Part shown: piece by piece, positions 30,969 through 38,180 of the stretch
Numbering within the stretch: position 1 is the stretch's first letter
Layout of the letters: each line of letters begins with the position of its first letter
Source of the DNA: Miltoncostaea sp050250915
GTDB lineage: Bacteria > Actinomycetota > Thermoleophilia > Miltoncostaeales > Miltoncostaeaceae
Assembly (NCBI GenBank): GCA_050250915.1
Contig: JBFWNT010000018.1
Span: forward strand, 6,665-70,664
Length of the DNA: 64,000 nt
Reading direction: 5' to 3'
Position numbers and translations under genes: made by a program
Notes under the pieces: model-generated
Databases searched by the model: none
What the model saw: the letters and a program-made list of their open reading frames with translations, nothing else
What the model was told of the DNA's origin: nothing

Positions 30969-31174
30969 CGGTGGAGTGTCCAGCCCCTCAAGGGATGTGG
31001 AGGGGTGCCGCCGTGGTGTCCCGGTGATGGCTGGGCGGTGGCTCGATGCTCTCCCCGCGTCAGGCGCCCGGGCGCCCCTCCCGCCAGATGCTCCCCAGCG
31101 GCAACCAGCTCACGGCGGGCGAACAGTTCTCCCCGCGGAGCCTCGTCGCCGTCGGCACGACATACTGCTGGGCC

Positions 31175-32503
31175 ATGACTACGAACTCCGCCGAGTCTGG
31201 TCCCCGAGTGCGCACGGGACGCGCCGTCCTGCGTGCGTACATGAACCTTCGGGAGATGCCCCTGGGGCCGGCGACCGTCCCGCTCGATGCATCGCGTCGA
31301 GCCGGGCAGGCCATAGACCTGGCTCTCCGTATTCGCCGACACGGTCGGGTCTCGATCGAGGGCGCGGCAACCTTTGCCGCCCTCGCAGGCATCTCGGCTG
31401 CGGACCTTCGCCTCCTGGTCCTTCCGTTGCTCGAGCACGGAGGCATGGTGGCGCTCGAACGAGACGCCGCTGGTGGCGTTCGCGCGCTTGAGGAGCAAGT
31501 CGGCGTTGCCGCGCCAGTTCTGGAGCAGTGCTCGACAATCTGGGAAGCCGTTGGCCCGACGGACCTTGAGCGCTGCGCGATCCAGGCCTCTGACGAGATC
31601 TCCTACGCGCCCTACGCTCGAACGGACCTTCAGACCCTGCTCGAAGTTGCCGGCCACCCAAGCGAGATACACGAGCAAGCCTTCGTGGTCCTTCGAGCGG
31701 TGGAACTCGCCCGTGTGGAGCGTTCACCGAAGCTACGCGAGGATGTCTTCTTCAGCCCCTACGTCTGGGGCACAGAGGCGGTAGCGATCGCCGAGTTCCT
31801 AGCCGGTCTCCCGCCGAATGAACGCGCCGCCGTCGCGGCTATCGCCCGACAGGCGGCTGAGCGTCCCTGTGTTCCCGCCCGGCAGCTCGGCGTGCCCGAG
31901 AAGATGCTCAACGCAGCGCGCAAGAACGGACTGATCGACCTGGCCACAGTCATGACTACGGGAGGCGATGAACGGCAGTTCAGCTTCCCTCCGGGGATGG
32001 ACAGGCTGGTCGGTGCGCAGTCGACTGACGCTAACCATGAGCGGAAGCTCTTCACGGCACACATCCTGAACGGCCACCTGTATGGCTATTCCGGAACCGG
32101 ACGCATCAGAGACCCGCTCGTGTTGGTCGACGCCCTCATCCGGAACGGAAGCGTGGGACCCGCGTCGGCGATCCGGACGGACTACCCGCTCTTGGAGTCC
32201 CACGGGATAGTGCGCGTCGAGAAGGTCGCGAACAGCAACCGCGCCTTCCTCCACCTGGTCAAGGAGGATGTCGCTCGCGACGCCCGTGACATCCTTTCCC
32301 TCGCCTTGGCCGATTCAGATCCCGATCCCGGTGGGGACGACCCCATGAGCGCGTTCTGGCTCCCTGGGACCTTCGTGACGCCCGAGCGCAATCGGCAGCA
32401 ACTCCCTGAGATCGCTGCCGGACCTGAGGCCGAGATCGTGACCAGTTTGGTTGAGGCACTGCGTGAAGACATTGGCCAGAAGATGCGCGGGGAGAAGGCC
32501 TGA
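31175..32503 (+). CDS. helix-turn-helix-rich protein, partner of the downstream nuclease
   Basis: 442 residues, soluble. Several helical segments resemble winged-helix units: about residues 40-95 (GRVSIEGAATFAAL, LLVLPLLEHGGMVALE), 110-200, and about 320-370 (LVLVDALIRNGSVGPASAIR then LLESHGIVRVEKV). No catalytic motif is visible. ATG at 31175 is preferred over the upstream frame because CATACT ends 8 nt before it. Codon use is clearly less GC-rich at third positions than in backbone genes, as expected for transferred DNA. The stop overlaps the next ATG (TGATG). The function is unknown; a DNA- or RNA-reading partner of the nuclease is the simplest inference, and the position at the tRNA end of the element suits a defence cargo. 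Confidence 0.72.
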   Translation: MTTNSAESGPRVRTGRAVLRAYMNLREMPLGPATVPLDASRRAGQAIDLALRIRRHGRVSIEGAATFAALAGISAADLRLLVLPLLEHGGMVALERDAAGGVRALEEQVGVAAPVLEQCSTIWEAVGPTDLERCAIQASDEISYAPYARTDLQTLLEVAGHPSEIHEQAFVVLRAVELARVERSPKLREDVFFSPYVWGTEAVAIAEFLAGLPPNERAAVAAIARQAAERPCVPARQLGVPEKMLNAARKNGLIDLATVMTTGGDERQFSFPPGMDRLVGAQSTDANHERKLFTAHILNGHLYGYSGTGRIRDPLVLVDALIRNGSVGPASAIRTDYPLLESHGIVRVEKVANSNRAFLHLVKEDVARDARDILSLALADSDPDPGGDDPMSAFWLPGTFVTPERNRQQLPEIAAGPEAEIVTSLVEALREDIGQKMRGEKA

Positions 32504-33744
32504 TGGCTCCCACCGCCGGCGAGAGATTTGAATGTCGGGTGGCGCGCCTCCTCGTCGCAGAGGGCGCCTTTGTCAGGCGGCGGGTCGATCTTCAGCGAAA
32601 CTGGGGCGACCGCTTCACCATCACCGACATCGACCTGTACGTCCTTCGCTTTACGCAACCTCTGCTCGTTCGCCTGTCGGTCGGGGAGTGCAAGACCACG
32701 GAGGCTAAGAGCGCACCGGGAATTCCGGACCGACTCCTTTGGGTTGCGGGCGTCCAACGACTTGTGCGCGCTGACGCAGCGTTCGTCGCTGTTCATCGTC
32801 CGGTCAACGCTCGAATGCGCCGTATGGCAGAGGAACTGGAGTGCCGAATCGTCGATGACCGCGACCTCTCGCGTCGCGAAGCGCTACTGGGCATAGGTGC
32901 CGAAGGGCCACCCTTCAGCCATGACGCTCGCCTTGTCGATCTCGAACACGCCGCTCGGAAGGACGCCAAACGCGAACCTGATCTCGATCGGGTCTACTGG
33001 TTCCTCCGGTCAGAGTTCTGGTTCTTGACGCCCGTGAGCGGCCTCAAGCGCAGCCTCGGCGCTATCCGACTGCTGAGCCGCCAGTGGTCGCCCGATCTCC
33101 CGAACCCAAGGCGCCAATGTGTGGAGTGGCTGACGTTCCACAGCATCGTCGCCTGTGTGGTCTCGCTGGTTCGAGTTGCTGGCGAGGCCTATCGCACCCC
33201 TGAGGACACCTTCACGGAACGCTTCTACGAACAGCTTTCGGAGGGCAAGGCTGACTACGCGGCTATGGCCGAGATCTCCCAGCTGGTCGACGTTTACGTA
33301 ACTCAGATCCTGACGGAGGCGGGGCTTCGTCCGGGCCAGGTTCTGGACGCCCTCGGCGCATTCGCCCCGAAGCCTCCGACCTACGCCGAGCCACTTGGCG
33401 AGGTTGTTCTGCGGCTCGCCGGAGCCCCGTTCGCAGCTGGCCGACTTCCGCAGTACGTCGACGAACTCGTCGCGCGAGAACTCCTATCCGTCGAGGAGCA
33501 TGCTCAGGACGGCATCGGCGACGACGTTCCGTCCCGACTCTTCCGACTGGTCCTGGCATTCCTGAAAGGCCAGATTGGGCTGCCTGATCAGCTTGCCGCT
33601 CAGCTGCAGCCGTCCGGCGAATCGAAGCCGACCGAGGCTAAGCCGACGCCGGCCGACTCTGGTCGCGCGGGCTCGGTGCCGGTCCAGGCGCCGGAAGCCG
33701 AACCCCAGCTGTTCCAAGAGGAAGGCGCGTTCGAGGACACTTAG
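32503..33744 (+). CDS. PD-(D/E)XK nuclease-like protein
   Basis: 413 residues. The N-terminal 125 residues have the restriction-endonuclease fold pattern: GERFECRVARLLVAEGAFV helix, then ITDIDLYVLRF (catalytic Asp) and VRLSVGECKTT (E-x-K), followed by AGVQRLVRADAAFVAVH. This is the order seen in Mrr/YraN-like nucleases. The remaining 290 residues are helical, with no recognised domain, and a Pro/Glu-rich tail ends the protein. It overlaps the upstream gene by one base, so both are made from one mRNA. Predicted DNA nuclease, probably a DNA-targeting defence or mobile-element competition effector; no helicase, methylase or ATPase is alongside, unlike classical restriction systems. Confidence 0.75.
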   Translation: MAPTAGERFECRVARLLVAEGAFVRRRVDLQRNWGDRFTITDIDLYVLRFTQPLLVRLSVGECKTTEAKSAPGIPDRLLWVAGVQRLVRADAAFVAVHRPVNARMRRMAEELECRIVDDRDLSRREALLGIGAEGPPFSHDARLVDLEHAARKDAKREPDLDRVYWFLRSEFWFLTPVSGLKRSLGAIRLLSRQWSPDLPNPRRQCVEWLTFHSIVACVVSLVRVAGEAYRTPEDTFTERFYEQLSEGKADYAAMAEISQLVDVYVTQILTEAGLRPGQVLDALGAFAPKPPTYAEPLGEVVLRLAGAPFAAGRLPQYVDELVARELLSVEEHAQDGIGDDVPSRLFRLVLAFLKGQIGLPDQLAAQLQPSGESKPTEAKPTPADSGRAGSVPVQAPEAEPQLFQEEGAFEDT

Positions 33745-34112
33745 GATCTTCCGGGACTCGTCCGTCGCCGATCGACTCACGCGTCGCGATCTCGTTGTCC
33801 TTGCGTGCGAGGGCGTGGCGTCGACCAAGGATCGCCTTCGTCGTGGCCCCTATGACCGTCCGCACCCTCGCCAACGAGCGGACGCTGCCATCGGTCAAAC
33901 CACGTGCGGCATTGTCGGTCTCTTGGGGCGGACGCCTTGTCCTTTCGCAGTTCGGCCTCTGACGAAGGATCTCCTCGGGCTAAGCACCACCTGCCCCCCG
34001 CGGACGACTTTCGCTCCGTATCAGGAGCGAAACTATCCCGATGGGGAGGCGATTCGGCGATGGCACCTCCGTAGCCTCACGCTCCGCTCTTCGACCCTGA
34101 CAAGGAGCAATG
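33745..34112. other. 368-nt gap with a strong stem-loop
   Basis: No convincing gene. The main feature is a perfect 9-bp stem TTTCGCTCC (34009-34017) / GGAGCGAAA (34024-34032) with a 6-nt loop, probably a terminator for the nuclease operon or a leader element for the secreted-protein genes. AAGGAG at 34102-34107 is the ribosome binding site of the next gene. Confidence 0.5.
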
Positions 34113-34805
34113 ATGGCTTGGAGGCCTGTGGCGATCGCCGCATCGATCCTGCTCGCCCTGGCCGGCACCGCAGTGGCGGCGCAGTTCACGGCCGACCAGT
34201 TCGACGGTGATGACGGTCCGAATCGCCTGACCGGCACGCCCGCGCCCGACACGATCAACGGCCGAGGGGGCAACGACCAGCTGCGCGGTCTCGCCAGTGG
34301 CGACCGCCTCCTGGGCAAGCGTGGCAACGATCTGCTGGTCGGCGGCGCTGGGCCCGATCGACTGTTCGGTGGCGCGGGTGCGGATCAGCTGAAGGGTGGG
34401 CCGGCCAACGACATCCTGGACGGCGGCGACGGCTCTGATCGGATAGTCGGCGGTGGCGGCAACGACCTCGTCTTCGCCCGCGCCGGCAACGACCGCATCA
34501 ACGTCCGCGACACCAAGCAAGACACGGTCTCCTGCGGCTCCGGCACCGACACGGTGAAGGCCGACCTCAAGGACCGGGTCAACTCCGATTGCGAGACGGT
34601 CCAGCGGCCGCAGCCGCCGAGGCCGGTGCCCGCCCCCTCCCCGGCGCCGCCGGCGCGGTCACAGCCGGGCTACTCGGACGTCTACAACTGCGACGACTTC
34701 CCACTGGCAGACGGCACCACCGCTCAGGACTACCTGAACCTCTACCCGAGCGACCCCTCCGGCCTGGACGGCAACGACAACGGGATCGCCTGCGAGAGCG
34801 ACTGA
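34113..34805 (+). CDS. secreted RTX-like calcium-binding protein with Excalibur domain
   Basis: 230 residues. Signal peptide MAWRPVAIAASILLALAG. Residues about 35-150 carry tandem glycine-aspartate nonapeptides of the hemolysin/RTX type (GRGGNDQLRG, GKRGNDLLVG, GGAGADQLKG, GGGGNDLVFA), which fold into a calcium-binding beta-roll. A Pro-rich linker leads to a C-terminal Excalibur domain (YNCDDFPLADGTTAQDYL, DGNDNGIACESD, the D-x-D-x-D-G-x-x-C-E calcium loop). ATG 34113 has AAGGAG 5 nt upstream; an ATG one codon earlier is possible. First of three secreted products in a row. The role is unknown. Confidence 0.82.
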   Translation: MAWRPVAIAASILLALAGTAVAAQFTADQFDGDDGPNRLTGTPAPDTINGRGGNDQLRGLASGDRLLGKRGNDLLVGGAGPDRLFGGAGADQLKGGPANDILDGGDGSDRIVGGGGNDLVFARAGNDRINVRDTKQDTVSCGSGTDTVKADLKDRVNSDCETVQRPQPPRPVPAPSPAPPARSQPGYSDVYNCDDFPLADGTTAQDYLNLYPSDPSGLDGNDNGIACESD

Positions 34806-34810
34806 CGGCG

Positions 34811-35629
34811 GTGGCTCGCCCCGGACGCCAGCCGGAACATCGAGGCCACACGCGGCCACGCTGGGTGCCGCTACTCCGGGGCGGGCTGCTCGCCGCGTGC
34901 CTCGCCTTTGCGACCCTCGCGGGAGCGTCACACGCGGCGGCGCTGACGCTGCGTGGGACGGTCTCCGATGTCGTCGACGGGGACACGATCAAGGTGATCT
35001 CCCGTGGGTTCGAAACCCCGGTCCGGCTGATCGGGATCGACACTCCCGAGACCCGGGCGCCAGGCAAGCCGGTGCAGTGCTTCGGGCCGGCGGCGAGCGC
35101 CCGAACGAAGCGACTGCTCCCTGTCGGCCAGAAGGTACGTCTGGTCACCGACCAGACCCAGGACACCCGTGACCGGTACGGCCGTCTTCTGGCCTATGTC
35201 TTCAAGGCCGGCCGATCCGGGGCGACCGGTTCGGTCAACTACTCGCTGGTGCGCTCAGGCCACGCCAAGGTCTACGTCTACGGAGGCGTCCGCTTCCAGT
35301 ACGCCGTGCCCTTCTTCAAGGCACAGAACCGAGCGAAGCGAGCCAAGCGCGGACTCTGGGGGCCGCCTTGCCGTGGCAACACGACCAAGGCGGATCCGAA
35401 TCAGCCACCCTCCTCCCCCACCCCGCCAGCACCCGCGCCCGGTGAGCCGACCGATCCAAACCCAGCCGAGCCCCGGGCCGGATGCGATCCGAACTACACC
35501 GGCGCCTGCATCCCTCCCTACCCGCCAGACCTCGACTGCGGCGAGATCCCGGACCGCAACTTCCGAAGCGTCGGATCCGACCCGCACAACTTCGATGTCG
35601 ATCACGACGGCATCGCCTGCGAGGAGTGA
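34811..35629 (+). CDS. secreted thermonuclease (SNase family) with Excalibur-like tail
   Basis: 272 residues starting at GTG 34811. Basic N-terminus, then a signal segment LLRGGLLAACLAFATLAGASHA. SNase domain: DVVDGDTIKV (metal-binding Asp), VRLIGIDTPE (catalytic Arg, Asp and Glu), DRYGRLLAYVF (second catalytic Arg) and FFKAQNRAKRAKRGLWG. A Pro-rich linker and an Excalibur-like end (DCGEIPDRNF, DVDHDGIACEE) follow. Staphylococcal-type nucleases degrade DNA and RNA outside the cell with calcium. Co-directional with the RTX-like gene, 5 bp apart; both carry Excalibur ends, so they may work at the same calcium-rich surface. Confidence 0.88.
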   Translation: MARPGRQPEHRGHTRPRWVPLLRGGLLAACLAFATLAGASHAAALTLRGTVSDVVDGDTIKVISRGFETPVRLIGIDTPETRAPGKPVQCFGPAASARTKRLLPVGQKVRLVTDQTQDTRDRYGRLLAYVFKAGRSGATGSVNYSLVRSGHAKVYVYGGVRFQYAVPFFKAQNRAKRAKRGLWGPPCRGNTTKADPNQPPSSPTPPAPAPGEPTDPNPAEPRAGCDPNYTGACIPPYPPDLDCGEIPDRNFRSVGSDPHNFDVDHDGIACEE

Positions 35630-35633
35630 CCCC

Positions 35634-36071
35634 TTGAACGCCCTCCGATCCGCCAACGGCCCGGCGACGCCGCAGCGCGCCCCGGTCCTCTGCGTCCTTC
35701 TCGCCGCCTCGGCGCTGTTTGGGCTTGTCAGCTCGGCGTCGGCCGCATCCACGACTAGCTTCCGCAGCCCGAGCGGCAACATCCACTGCTTCCTGACCTC
35801 AGACGGGGCCGCGCAATGCTGGGTCGTGTCGGCCAAGTGCCGCGGATATGAGGGGGCGACGTACGCGTACTCGTGGGCGATGGACGCCACCCGACGACCC
35901 TCCCGGTTCTGCCCAGGGGATTTCGTACGCGGCCGCCGCGTGCTGGCCTACGGACAGCAGATCATCAAGGGCGGCAACCGCTGCGTCTCCCGCCAAGCCG
36001 GCGTTACGTGCACCCGCCAGGCGACAGGACACGGCTTCTTCCTCAGCCGCGAACGCCAACGGATCTTCTAG
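35634..36071 (+). CDS. secreted DUF6636-like protein
   Basis: 145 residues from TTG 35634, with AGGAG 7 nt upstream. Signal peptide (PVLCVLLAASALFGLVSSASA), then a small Cys-rich domain: FRSPSGNIHCFLT, AAQCWVVSAKC, RFCPGDFV, GNRCVSRQAGVTCTRQATGHGFFLS. The F-R-S-P-S-G-N-I-x-C opening and the ending T-C-x4-G-H-G-F-x-L-S match a family of short secreted actinomycete proteins (DUF6636). Even numbers of Cys suggest disulfides. Function unknown. Third gene of the secreted set, 4 bp after the nuclease stop. Confidence 0.75.
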   Translation: MNALRSANGPATPQRAPVLCVLLAASALFGLVSSASAASTTSFRSPSGNIHCFLTSDGAAQCWVVSAKCRGYEGATYAYSWAMDATRRPSRFCPGDFVRGRRVLAYGQQIIKGGNRCVSRQAGVTCTRQATGHGFFLSRERQRIF

Positions 36072-37033
36072 GCACCGACAAGCTCCTGCGGATCCGCTTC
36101 CTGCCTCCGCCCCAGAGGCCGGTGCGGCCCGGCAGGCGCGCGACAGCCGGGCCGATGCGACAAGGATCGGTCACGGATCTCCATTTCAGCCCAGTGGTCT
36201 GGGCAATGGCGACCGGCCGAAGCGATCCCGCCGGGGTGCGGGGCCAGGTGGAGATCTCAGCCCGCTGCTTGCAACTCGGCCTGATGCCTCGACTACGGGT
36301 CACGCGTGGGGCGGCTGCCCCGGCGCGTCCATGGGCCATTCCAGGCAGCCGGCTCCCTTCGGAGATCTCAGCGCGACAGCGGTGACCGCATGCAGCCTCA
36401 GGCGACAACGCGGTTAGCCACGCCGTCGCAGAGGACGTCCGAGCCATCCACACCGTCAGGGTCCGTGCCTACGGGCTCCCGGTCATGTGATCCGTCAGAG
36501 GGGGTGTCTTCCCCTCCCAGATCATCACCGTCGCAGTCGTCCCTCGGGACGAGTGGGGGGCGGGCGATGCGGTAAAGCTGCACCTGGGCGCACTCGAGCC
36601 CGCCAATGTGTGATCGACCGAGGCCGGCTCCGTCGATGAGCTCCCTTGTTCGCACACCCTCCGCCTCCCAACAGGGGGTGGAGCGTGCTCTCTCCCTCAG
36701 CCTCACCATCGATGAGCTCAGTCCCCCGCCCCCCCCCACGGCGGCGCGCGCCCCCGGGTGCTACCCAGGCACCTGTGGCAGGAAAGGGCCCGTGTTGAGC
36801 GACGCCCGCCCTCGGAGGTGTCCGGCCGGGCGAGCGGCCCGCGGGAGCCAGGGCGACCTCCCTTGCGCCCTGCGAGGGATCCGCCCAGGCACTGTCAGGG
36901 AGGAGGCCCCGTTCCGAACCACTGGAGGAGCGTCCGGGCAGAGGCGGGCAGGCGATAGGAGCTGAGAGGTTCAAGGGCCGGCGCCTGGCGCCGAGAGGGG
37001 CGCCGGCGGGAGGGGCAGCGGCCAGCGGTGATG

Positions 37034-37342
37034 TTAGAGCTCCGCCGGATCCCGCTCCTGGGCTGCCGTGTCGTCGCTCAAGCGGCCGTCGACGGCGGGC
37101 TCCAGACGCGCCCGGCGAAGTAGCGCCCGCTCAGCCACGCCCCGAGTCAAGCCACGACCGCGCAGAGGGCCGAGCTCCGGATGGCGTGACTGAAGCGTCC
37201 AGATCGGGACCAGACCGCGCCGGACACTGACCGCAGCATCCGGCCAGGGCGGCGGCATCGCCGAGTCCGCCGACTCCGTGCCACCAACCGGGGCGTGCGC
37301 CGCCGAGCGACGACGGGACAGGTCGTCGAACCAGAGGCTCAC
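37034..37342 (-). CDS. doubtful 102-residue ORF
   Basis: Begins MSLWFDDLSRRRSAAH and ends DDTAAQERDPAEL; codon third positions are GC-rich, as in genes of this genome, but no family, signal or ribosome binding site is seen. It may be a fragment of a larger lost gene. Confidence 0.25.
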   Translation of the reverse strand: MSLWFDDLSRRRSAAHAPVGGTESADSAMPPPWPDAAVSVRRGLVPIWTLQSRHPELGPLRGRGLTRGVAERALLRRARLEPAVDGRLSDDTAAQERDPAEL

Positions 37343-37445
37343 CAGACGCCCCGCAACCCGAGAGTCACGAGCATCGCAGGTGTCGGCTGAGACGAGTACG
37401 GGTCCGGCACCCGGTGGGTTGCGTCGAGAGCCGTCTGGCCGCTCC

Positions 37446-37572
37446 CGTGCGACGTCAGCCTCGTGCGGACGGCGATCCGCGACCTGATCGAGGGCTGGTA
37501 CAACTCGCGCCCGGCGCCACTCGGCCCGAGTTCGAGGCCGAGCACCACCGCCGGCAGGAGTCGGCGGCCTAG
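37446..37572 (+). pseudogene. IS3-family transposase (OrfB) C-terminal remnant
   Basis: Reads RTAIRDLIEGWYNSR, then after a small deletion and frame change EFEAEHHRRQESAA and a TAG stop at 37570-37572. This is the end of IS3-type OrfB (the ...YIEGWYNRRRRHSALGY...SPAEFE pattern), with the middle RRHSALGY part missing. The rest of the IS is gone, and no inverted repeat could be paired. Confidence 0.6.
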
Positions 37573-37618
37573 AACCTGACCGTCAAAGCGGGCGCCCCCG
37601 TTTGATCATGTCTCGGCC

Positions 37619-37645
37619 GGGAACGCCGGCGCCGTCGGCTGCGTA
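37619..37645 (+). promoter_or_regulatory. ECF-type promoter GGGAAC-N17-CGTA of the first sigma gene
   Basis: GGAAC (37620-37624), 17-nt spacer, CGTA (37642-37645), with the ATG at 37653 only 7 nt on. This is the classic ECF sigma promoter layout, so the first sigma gene is probably autoregulated and leaderless. CGTACAAG recurs immediately before the sigma gene at 43,886 (minus strand). Confidence 0.6.
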
Positions 37646-37652
37646 CAAGTAG

Positions 37653-38180
37653 ATGAGCATGCGCGAGCCGACCGATAAGGACCTCGTCGAGGCGATCCTC
37701 CGCGGATCCCGAGATGCGGCGGACGTCCTCTTCGCCCGTCACTGGAGCTCGATGTGGCGGGCCGCCTACGCGATTCTCGGCCGGCGCGAGGACGCCGACG
37801 ACGTTGCCCAGCGCGCCGTCGAGCGGGCGATGCGCTCGCTCGACAGCTTCCACCTCGACGGCTCGTTCAGAGCCTGGTCGCGTCGCATCGCGGTCAACCA
37901 AGCCCTCGACCTTGTCCGGCGGACACGTCCGAGCTCACCGGTTCCGGAGCAGCTCGCCGCCCCCGACGTGTACGGGGAGGTGCTTGAGCGCCACGCTCTG
38001 GCGGCAGCGGTGGCCCGCCTGGAGGAGGACCGGCGACTGGTCATCGTCATGCGTTTCTGGCTCGACCTGACCCCCAGTGAGATCGCCGAGGATCTCGGGA
38101 TCCCGCCCGGGACCGTGTCCTCGCGGCTCTCGCGTGCTCTTGAGGACCTGCGCGATCTGATGGAGGTGTCGGAGCGATGA
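37653..38180 (+). CDS. ECF sigma factor, module 1
   Basis: 175 residues, the standard ECF length. Region 2 (about 10-80): DLVEAILRGSRDAADVLFARH, AYAILGRREDADDVAQRAVERAM, with the -10 recognition helix FRAWSRRIAVNQALDLVRR. Region 4 (about 115-170): LEEDRRLVIVMRFWLDLTPSEIAEDLGI and GTVSSRLSRALEDLRDLM. No extra domain. ATG 37653, or 37659. Overlaps its membrane partner gene by 4 bp (ATGA), the usual sigma/anti-sigma arrangement. Promoter at 37,619 suggests self-activation. Confidence 0.88.
   Translation: MSMREPTDKDLVEAILRGSRDAADVLFARHWSSMWRAAYAILGRREDADDVAQRAVERAMRSLDSFHLDGSFRAWSRRIAVNQALDLVRRTRPSSPVPEQLAAPDVYGEVLERHALAAAVARLEEDRRLVIVMRFWLDLTPSEIAEDLGIPPGTVSSRLSRALEDLRDLMEVSER

Larger units (their letters stand above)
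36072..37652. other. 1.6-kb gene-poor stretch with hairpin and IS debris
   Basis: No reading frame here has convincing protein character on either strand. A perfect 9-bp stem GCCGGCGCC (36977-36985) / GGCGCCGGC (36999-37007) stands out. The short element GAGATCTCAGC occurs at about 36250 and 36361. A reverse-strand frame at 37034-37342 and an IS3 transposase tail at the right end are listed separately. The stretch looks like a graveyard between the secreted-protein genes and the sigma-factor array. Confidence 0.5.

Noticed and set aside
36398..36965. Several overlapping frames on both strands between 36.4 and 37.0 kb
   Set aside because: Low-complexity products, no signal, no ribosome binding site and mutually overlapping; treated as non-coding.
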